Positions 58,579 through 64,000 of a DNA stretch of 64,000 bases are shown in pieces. A program made the translations under genes and the position numbers. The DNA is from Mycobacterium sp. DL99 (GTDB lineage: Bacteria > Actinomycetota > Actinomycetes > Mycobacteriales > Mycobacteriaceae). Position 1 is the stretch's first letter. The number at the start of each line of letters is the position of its first letter. The DNA lies in contig NZ_SJOM01000007.1 of assembly GCF_004762045.1 (NCBI RefSeq), forward strand, positions 4,441,609 through 4,505,608, in the 5' to 3' direction. The notes beneath the pieces are model-generated. The model was given only the letters and a program-made list of their open reading frames with translations, was not told the DNA's origin and made no database searches.

Positions 58579-59792
58579 GATGCCACCCTTTCGAAGACAG
58601 CGGCCAGCCCCTGACCGCCGCCGATGCACATGGTCTCCAGCCCGTAGCGGGCCTGACGCCGATCCAGTTCCCGCGCCAGCGTGGCCAGCATCCGCCCGCC
58701 GGTCGCCCCGACCGGATGCCCCAGCGAGATGCCGGATCCCCGGACGTTGGTGCGCTCGAAGTCGGCCTCGCCGAACTTCCACTCCTTCATCACGGCCAGC
58801 GCCTGGGCGGCGAACGCCTCGTTGAGCTCGATCAGGTCGATGTCGCTGAGTTGCAGGCCGGCCTTGGCCAGCGCCACTTCGGTGGCCGGAACCGGACCGA
58901 TGCCCATGACGTTGGGGGCGACACCCGCCGAGCCCCACGACACCATCCGCACCAGCGGCCGCAGGCCCAGCTCGGCGGCCTTCTCCGGGGTGGTGACGAT
59001 GCACATCGATGCCGCATCGTTCTGACCGCTGGAGTTGCCCGCGGTCACGGTGGAATCCGGGTCCTGCTTGAGCAGAACAGGTTTCAGCTTGGACAGCGCC
59101 TCGACGGTGGTGTCGGCACGCGGGTGCTCATCGGTGTCGACCGTGGTCTCGCCTTTACGGGAGCGGACCGTCACGGGAATGATCTCCTCGGCCAGAACGC
59201 CGGACTCCTGGGCCGCCACAGCACTTCGATGCGAGCGCACCGCAAGTTCGTCCTGCTCGGTGCGGGTGATGCGATACTCGCGGCGCAGGTTCTCGGCGGT
59301 TTCCAGCATTCCGCCGGGCACCGGGTAGAACTGCCCACCGGCAGTGGTGCGTCCGCGCGCGAGCCCGTCGTGAATCTGCACACCGCTCCGGGCCCCACCC
59401 CAACGCATGTCGGTGGAGTAGAACGCGACGTTGCTCATGCTCTCGGCGCCGCCGGCCACCACCAGATCGTTGTCCCCGCTGCGCACCTGCAGGCACGCCT
59501 GGATCACGGCCTGCAGCCCGGAGCCACATCGCCGGTCGACCTGCATACCGGGAACCGTGACCGGCAGGCCGGCGTCGAGCGCCACCACGCGGCCGATGGC
59601 CGGGGCCTCGCTGTTGGGATAGCAGTGCCCCAGAATCACGTCCTGCACCTGCTCGGGTGCCACCCCGGTGCGCTCCAGCAGACCCTTGAGTGCCACGACA
59701 CCGAGTTCGACGGCCGTCAGGGACTGAAACATGCCGCCGTAGCGGCCGATCGGGGTGCGCACCGGTTCACAGACGACCGCGTCGCGGGTCAT
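58575..59792 (-). CDS. Thiolase (acetyl-CoA acyltransferase, FadA-like)
   Basis: A 405-residue classical thiolase: nucleophilic Cys89 in VDRRCGSGLQAV, ELNEAFAAQ, SLGHPVGATG and MCIGGGQG. It should catalyse the last step of a beta-oxidation round. Its start overlaps the stop of the SDR gene at 59789 by four bases (ATGA) and its stop overlaps the dehydrogenase start, so SDR, thiolase, dehydrogenase and GntR form one tightly coupled operon. More similar to degradative FadA enzymes than to the thiolase at 44783. Confidence 0.94.
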   Translation of the reverse strand: MTRDAVVCEPVRTPIGRYGGMFQSLTAVELGVVALKGLLERTGVAPEQVQDVILGHCYPNSEAPAIGRVVALDAGLPVTVPGMQVDRRCGSGLQAVIQACLQVRSGDNDLVVAGGAESMSNVAFYSTDMRWGGARSGVQIHDGLARGRTTAGGQFYPVPGGMLETAENLRREYRITRTEQDELAVRSHRSAVAAQESGVLAEEIIPVTVRSRKGETTVDTDEHPRADTTVEALSKLKPVLLKQDPDSTVTAGNSSGQNDAASMCIVTTPEKAAELGLRPLVRMVSWGSAGVAPNVMGIGPVPATEVALAKAGLQLSDIDLIELNEAFAAQALAVMKEWKFGEADFERTNVRGSGISLGHPVGATGGRMLATLARELDRRQARYGLETMCIGGGQGLAAVFERVAS

Positions 59793-60529
59793 ACGTGCCT
59801 TCCGCCGGTCACCTCGAGCACCGTGCCGGTCATGTACGACGACAGGTCGCTGGCCAGAAACAGCGCGACCTTGGCCACCTCGTCGGGTTCACCGGCGCGA
59901 CCCATCGGGATCTCCGCCAGCTTCTGGTCCCAGATCCGTTGCGGCATGGCCTCGGTCATCGCCGAGCGGATCAGCCCCGGCTGGATGGCGTTGACCCGCA
60001 CGCCGAGGTGGGCGAGTTCTTTGGCCGATGCCTTGGTCATGCCGACGATGCCGGCCTTGGCCGCCGAGTAGTTGGTCTGACCGACCAGTCCGACCTTGCC
60101 CGAGATCGAGGACATGTTCACGATCGCGCCACGCTTGTTCTCCCGCATGATCGCCGCGGCCGACTTGGTGCCGTTCCACGTGCCCTTCAGGTGCACCGCG
60201 ATGACCTGGTCGAACTGCTCCTCGGTCATCTTGCGCAACGTGGCGTCGCGGGTGATGCCGGCGTTGTTGACCATGATGTCCAGCCCGCCGAACCGCTCGA
60301 CAGCGGCCTGCACGAGGGCCTCGACCTCAGCAGACGAGGTCACATCACAACGCACCGCGGTCGCCACCTCAGGCCCGCCGAGTTCCTGGGCGGCCGCTTC
60401 CGTTGCCTCCAGGTTGACGTCGCCGAGAACGACCCGGGCGCCCTCGTCGATGAAACGTCTCGCGATGGCCAGGCCCAGACCCTGGGCACCGCCTGTCACC
60501 ACTGCAGTCTGACCGGTCAGCAACGACAC
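59789..60529 (-). CDS. SDR family oxidoreductase (FabG / 3-hydroxyacyl-CoA dehydrogenase type)
   Basis: A 246-residue SDR: nucleotide motif VVTGGAQGLGLA near residues 9-20, NNAGI, catalytic MSSISGKVGLVGQTNYSAAKAG (Ser, Tyr, Lys) and LIRSAMTEAM. Asp after strand 2 in LGDVNLEA favours NAD. In this operon it most likely oxidises 3-hydroxyacyl-CoA to the 3-keto ester used by the thiolase. GTG at 60529 (VSLLTGQ) has AGGTGA five bases upstream; an ATG at 60577 would add a tail without similarity. First gene of the minus-strand operon, divergent from the dehydrogenase at 60668. Confidence 0.91.
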   Translation of the reverse strand: MSLLTGQTAVVTGGAQGLGLAIARRFIDEGARVVLGDVNLEATEAAAQELGGPEVATAVRCDVTSSAEVEALVQAAVERFGGLDIMVNNAGITRDATLRKMTEEQFDQVIAVHLKGTWNGTKSAAAIMRENKRGAIVNMSSISGKVGLVGQTNYSAAKAGIVGMTKASAKELAHLGVRVNAIQPGLIRSAMTEAMPQRIWDQKLAEIPMGRAGEPDEVAKVALFLASDLSSYMTGTVLEVTGGRHV

Positions 60530-60570
60530 CTGATCACCTAACTTTCGATCCCGGGGGCTCTGTCTGAGCC

Positions 60571-60600
60571 AGATCATATTTCATATACGATATTGGCGAG
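60571..60600. promoter_or_regulatory. A/T-rich divergent promoter with phased ATAT repeats
   Basis: An A/T-rich island between the divergent SDR and dehydrogenase starts. ATAT occurs three times at seven-base intervals between 60576 and 60593 (ATATTTCATATACGATAT), giving a symmetric pattern. It should contain the -10 elements of both promoters and may bind a regulator. Confidence 0.45.
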
Positions 60601-60667
60601 CAGTCACCCCACGGGTCATGCCCAGGGTCATCCCCACGGATCTCGCGCGAAGAAATGGAGTTCCTCT

Positions 60668-61849
60668 GTGACCACCACCGCGGCCACCGCCGAAGTCAGC
60701 GACGAGGACTTCCAGGAGATCCTGGCGCAGACCCGCAGCTTCATCCGCACCGCTGTGGTGCCCCGCGAGAACGAGATCCTGGCCACCGATCAGGTGCCCG
60801 ACGATCTGCGGGAACAGGCCAAGGCCATGGGGCTGTTCGGGTACGCGATACCCCAGCAGTGGGGCGGGCTCGGGCTCAACCTGGCCCAAGACGTCGAACT
60901 CGCAATGGAATTCGGCTACACGTCGCTGGCATTGAGGTCGATGTTCGGCACCAACAACGGCATCGCCGGGCAGGTGCTGGTGGGGTTCGGCACCGATGAG
61001 CAGAAGTCCCGGTGGCTGGAGGGTATCGCCTCCGGCGACGTCGTCGCCTCGTTCGCACTGACCGAGCCCGGTGCCGGATCCAATCCGGCGGGCCTGCGCA
61101 CCAAGGCTGTTCGTGACGGGGACGACTGGGTGATCAACGGCCAGAAGCGGTTCATCACCAACGCGCCCACCGCGAACCTGTTCGTCGTGTTCGCGCGCAC
61201 CCGTCCCGCCGACGAGAATGGAGCCGGTATCGCTGTCTTTCTTGTGCCGGCCGACGCTGCCGGCGTCGAAGTCGGTGCCAAGGACGCCAAGATGGGCCAG
61301 GAGGGCGCCTGGACCGCCGACGTCAACTTCACCGATGTGCGAGTGCCGAACAGCGCACTCGTCGGCGGTAGCGAAGATGTCGGCTACCGCGCCGCGATGA
61401 CCTCCCTGGCGCGGGGCCGGGTCCACATCGCGGCACTCGCGGTGGGATCCGCCCAACGCGCGCTCGACGAGTCAGTGACCTACGCCGCCGCGGCGACCCA
61501 GGGCGGCCAGCCGATCGGCAGCTTCCAGTTGGTGCAGGCAATGATCGCCGACCAGCAGACCGGAGTGATGGCCGGCCGGGCTCTGGTGCGCGACGCCGCA
61601 GCCAAGTGGGTGTCCGGCGAGGATCGCCGCATCGCCCCCTCGGCGGCCAAGCTGTTCTGCACCGAAATGGCAGGCAACGTAGCCGATCTCGCGGTCCAGA
61701 TCCACGGTGGCACCGGCTACATGCGCGAAGTCCCGGTCGAGCGCATCTACCGGGAGGTCCGACTGTTGCGCCTCTACGAAGGCACCAGCGAGATCCAGCG
61801 ACTCATCATCGGCGGCGGGCTGGTCAAGGCCGCCCAGCGCCAGCACTGA
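60668..61849 (+). CDS. Acyl-CoA dehydrogenase
   Basis: A 393-residue enzyme with full motifs: ASFALTEPGAGSNPAGLRT, WVINGQKRFITNAPTANLF and the catalytic Glu in LRLYEGTSEIQRLII. Homotetrameric by family. GTG at 60668 (VTTTAATAEV) has GGAG about seven bases upstream; the frame is open further upstream without similarity. It is followed 37 bases later by a mycofactocin-type SDR gene and then an acyl-CoA ligase gene, all on the plus strand, so it heads a further catabolic operon that leaves the window. Confidence 0.93.
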   Translation: MTTTAATAEVSDEDFQEILAQTRSFIRTAVVPRENEILATDQVPDDLREQAKAMGLFGYAIPQQWGGLGLNLAQDVELAMEFGYTSLALRSMFGTNNGIAGQVLVGFGTDEQKSRWLEGIASGDVVASFALTEPGAGSNPAGLRTKAVRDGDDWVINGQKRFITNAPTANLFVVFARTRPADENGAGIAVFLVPADAAGVEVGAKDAKMGQEGAWTADVNFTDVRVPNSALVGGSEDVGYRAAMTSLARGRVHIAALAVGSAQRALDESVTYAAAATQGGQPIGSFQLVQAMIADQQTGVMAGRALVRDAAAKWVSGEDRRIAPSAAKLFCTEMAGNVADLAVQIHGGTGYMREVPVERIYREVRLLRLYEGTSEIQRLIIGGGLVKAAQRQH

Positions 61850-61886
61850 ACCACCCACCCATCAACAGACTCACCAAGGAGAATCC

Positions 61887-62708
61887 ATGACCGAGCGGCT
61901 CGCCGGAAAGGTCGCCTTCATCACCGGAGCTGCCCGCGGGCAGGGACGCGCGCACGCGGTCCGGATGGCCAAAGAGGGCGCCGACATCATCGCGGTCGAC
62001 ATCGCCGGGCCGCTGCCGCCGAGTGTGCCCTACGACTCCGCCACCCCCGAGGATCTGACCGAGACCGTGCGCCTGGTGGAGGCCACCGGCAAGCGCATCA
62101 TCGCCACCGCCGCCGACACCCGCGACCACGACGCGCTGCGGGAGATCGTCGGCAAGGGTGTCGCTGAGTTCGGCCGGCTCGACGTCATCGTGGCCAATGC
62201 GGGCATCACGGTGCCCGAGCCGTGGAACGAGACCACCCCCGAGTCGTTCCGCGACGTCATGGACATCAACGTCACCGGAACCTGGAACACCGTGATGGCC
62301 GGTGCCCAGCACATCATCGACGGCGGCCGCGGCGGGTCGATCATCCTGATCAGCTCGGCCGCCGGCATCAAGATGCAGCCGTTCATGGTGCACTACACCG
62401 CCAGCAAGCACGCCGTCGCCGGTATGGCCCGGGCGTTCGCGGCCGAACTGGGCAAGCACAAGATCCGGGTGAACAGCCTGCATCCGGGTGCGGTCAACAC
62501 CCCGATGGGAACCGGCGACATGCTGGCCGCCCTCAACCGGGCCAATGACACCAACCCTGGCCTTATGCAGATGGTGACGCCGTTCCTGCCGGATTACATC
62601 GCCGAACCCGAGGACATCGCCGATGCCGCGATCTGGCTGGCGAGCGACGAGTCACGGTATGTCACCGCCAGCCGGGTGGCCGTCGATCTGGGCTCCACCC
62701 AGTTCTAG
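61887..62708 (+). CDS. Mycofactocin-coupled SDR family oxidoreductase
   Basis: A 273-residue SDR. The N-terminal signature KVAFITGAARGQGRAHAVR with the EGADIIAVDIAG continuation is the pattern of mycofactocin-coupled SDRs, which keep a tightly bound NAD and pass electrons to mycofactocin. The insertion after strand 2 (PLPPSVPYDSATPEDLTET) is also typical. Catalytic residues: Ser in ISSAAG, Tyr and Lys in HYTASKHAVAG. ATG with AAGGAG five bases upstream. It probably oxidises an alcohol or hydroxyacyl intermediate; electrons would leave through the respiratory chain. Mycofactocin biosynthesis genes are not in the window. Confidence 0.9.
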   Translation: MTERLAGKVAFITGAARGQGRAHAVRMAKEGADIIAVDIAGPLPPSVPYDSATPEDLTETVRLVEATGKRIIATAADTRDHDALREIVGKGVAEFGRLDVIVANAGITVPEPWNETTPESFRDVMDINVTGTWNTVMAGAQHIIDGGRGGSIILISSAAGIKMQPFMVHYTASKHAVAGMARAFAAELGKHKIRVNSLHPGAVNTPMGTGDMLAALNRANDTNPGLMQMVTPFLPDYIAEPEDIADAAIWLASDESRYVTASRVAVDLGSTQF

Positions 62709-62714
62709 GCCGGC

Positions 62715-64000
62715 ATGTCCAGCCCGATATCCACGGACTTCGCCGACAGTCTGGCCACCGGGCTGGACGCCTACCGTGACCAACCGTTCATCGAGTTCGC
62801 CCGAAAATGGTACTCGGGCAACGAGATCACCCAGTTCATCGAGCAGGTGTCGGTCGTGCTGCGGGACGCGGGCGTTGGGCCCGACGAGCCGGTCGGCATC
62901 GTCGTGCGCAACCGGGTGGCCCACGCCGCGGCGATCCTCGGGTTCATCGCGTCGCGCCGCCCGGTGGTGATGATCTACTCGTACCAGTCGGCCACCGCGA
63001 TCGCCCGCGATGCCGAAAGCCTGCGTCTGCCGGCGATCCTCGCCGATATCGACGACTGGACACCCGAACTCAACGGCGCGGTGCGCGCGGCCGGATCGGC
63101 CGGTGTCTCGTTGTCCGGTGAGCCGCTCGGGGTCGGCACGATCGCGGCGCGGCAGCCCGGCAGCCGACACGACCCAACCCTGGAACAGTCCGGCCTGCAC
63201 ATCCTCACCAGCGGCACCACCGGCCCACCCAAGCGAATCCCGGTCGCCACCAAGGTGCTTGCCCACACCGTGCTGAGCATGACGATCGGTGCGGGCACCG
63301 AAGTGGTCGGCCCCGACGCTCCACCCGCGCTCGTCTACTGGCCGTTCGGCAGCATCGGCGTGTGCCAGCTGCTGGCCGCACCGTGCTCGGGCAAGCGCAT
63401 GGTGCTGCTGGAGAAGTTCAGCGTCCCCGAGTGGGTCCAGGCGATCAAGACCTACCGGATCACCCGGGCGGGCGTGCAGCCCGCGATCCTCCGGATGCTG
63501 CTGCAGGCCGACGTTCCTCCCGAGGATCTGGCGTCGCTGCAGGGACTCTCGGGCGGCTCCGGACCGTTGGAGCCGGAACTGCGGACGGAGTTCGAGAGTC
63601 GCTACGGCATACCATTGCTATGGGCCTACGGGGCAACCGAATTCGCCGGATCGGTGTGCAGCTGGACCCCAGAGTTGTACCGCCGGTATGGCGCGGACAA
63701 GCCGGACAGCGTCGGCCGGCCGCTGCCCGGTGTGCGCGTCCGCATCGTCGATCCAGACACTGCGGCCGAGGTTCCGGCGGGCAGCATCGGGCTGCTCGAA
63801 GCCAGCGTCGCAGTCATCGGACCGGACTGGGTGCGCACCACCGATCTGGCCTCGGTGGACGAGGACGGGTTCGTCACCCTGCACGGGCGAGGCGACGGCG
63901 CGATCAACCGCGGTGGCTTCAAGATTCTCCCGGAAACGGTTCGGCGGGTCCTGATCTCGCATCCCAGCGTGCTCGATGCCTGCGTCGTGGGTGTTCCGGA
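62715..64000 (+). CDS. Acyl-CoA ligase (AMP-forming), cut by the window edge
   Basis: The first 428 residues of an adenylate-forming ligase; the frame is still open at the right edge. Seen are HILTSGTTGPPKRIPVA (nucleotide loop), LWAYGATEFAGSVCSW (A5), WVRTTDLASVDEDG (A7) and GRGDGAINRGGFKILP (hinge). The C-terminal catalytic Lys lies outside. Closest relative in the window is the ligase at 50153. ATG at 62715 begins six bases after the SDR stop codon, so the two are co-transcribed. About 50-60 residues are missing, judging from the paralog. Confidence 0.9.
   Translation, partial: MSSPISTDFADSLATGLDAYRDQPFIEFARKWYSGNEITQFIEQVSVVLRDAGVGPDEPVGIVVRNRVAHAAAILGFIASRRPVVMIYSYQSATAIARDAESLRLPAILADIDDWTPELNGAVRAAGSAGVSLSGEPLGVGTIAARQPGSRHDPTLEQSGLHILTSGTTGPPKRIPVATKVLAHTVLSMTIGAGTEVVGPDAPPALVYWPFGSIGVCQLLAAPCSGKRMVLLEKFSVPEWVQAIKTYRITRAGVQPAILRMLLQADVPPEDLASLQGLSGGSGPLEPELRTEFESRYGIPLLWAYGATEFAGSVCSWTPELYRRYGADKPDSVGRPLPGVRVRIVDPDTAAEVPAGSIGLLEASVAVIGPDWVRTTDLASVDEDGFVTLHGRGDGAINRGGFKILPETVRRVLISHPSVLDACVVGVP

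Overview
The window is high-GC actinobacterial DNA from a mycobacterium, most likely a fast-growing Mycolicibacterium-type species. The evidence is a single-chain type I fatty acid synthase next to acpS, an LppS-type L,D-transpeptidase lipoprotein, Mce-associated membrane proteins, a mycofactocin-type SDR, an F420-type luciferase-like oxidoreductase, frequent GTG starts and dense FadD/FadE/EchA-like genes. The block lppS - DUF3618 gene - bcp - M20 peptidase - acpS - fas - Tat-exported DUF1906 protein has the order I remember for Rv2518c to Rv2525c of M. tuberculosis. No insertion sequence, prophage, rRNA or CRISPR array was seen.

Layout. 0-4 kb: an SDR, a DUF899 gene coupled to an SRPBCC gene, a SnoaL-like gene, and the L,D-transpeptidase. 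4.1-5.5 kb: tRNA-Lys(CUU) with a terminator, one small gene, then a gene-poor stretch with a good promoter, a doubtful 52-codon reading frame and a tandem array of hairpins. 5.5-19.2 kb: the conserved fas block. 19.2-25.2 kb: MerR regulator, MFS transporter, LtrA-family membrane protein, a short SARP-type regulator coupled to a 38-residue protein, and a coupled pair of orphan Mce-associated proteins.

25.3-64 kb (continuing past the right edge) is one large catabolic island built for CoA thioesters: seven AMP-forming acyl-CoA ligases (one cut by the edge), seven crotonase-fold enzymes, four acyl-CoA dehydrogenases, four amidohydrolase_2 TIM-barrel enzymes, two classical thiolases plus a DUF35/lipid-transfer-type thiolase pair, three SDRs, a DapA-fold aldolase, a family III CoA transferase, a VOC protein and a luciferase-like oxidoreductase. 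One TetR and two GntR regulators lie inside it. Many genes overlap by 1-11 bases, so the island is a set of tight operons. I infer stepwise breakdown of an acid, probably cyclic or branched, by activation to a CoA ester, dehydrogenation, hydration or ring/C-C cleavage by unusual crotonases and amidohydrolases, and thiolysis or retro-aldol cleavage. The substrate cannot be read from sequence.

The non-coding signals are the most unusual part. There are four copies of a hairpin element whose outer arm is constant (GAGCAGAC/GTCTGCTC, one arm varied) while the inner arms differ but remain self-complementary. TTCTC/GAGAA palindromes sit in three promoter regions of the island, TACTGTA boxes precede three crotonase genes, a CTTGTACAAG palindrome precedes one GntR gene, and GGTAAC/GTTACC boxes cluster upstream of fas.
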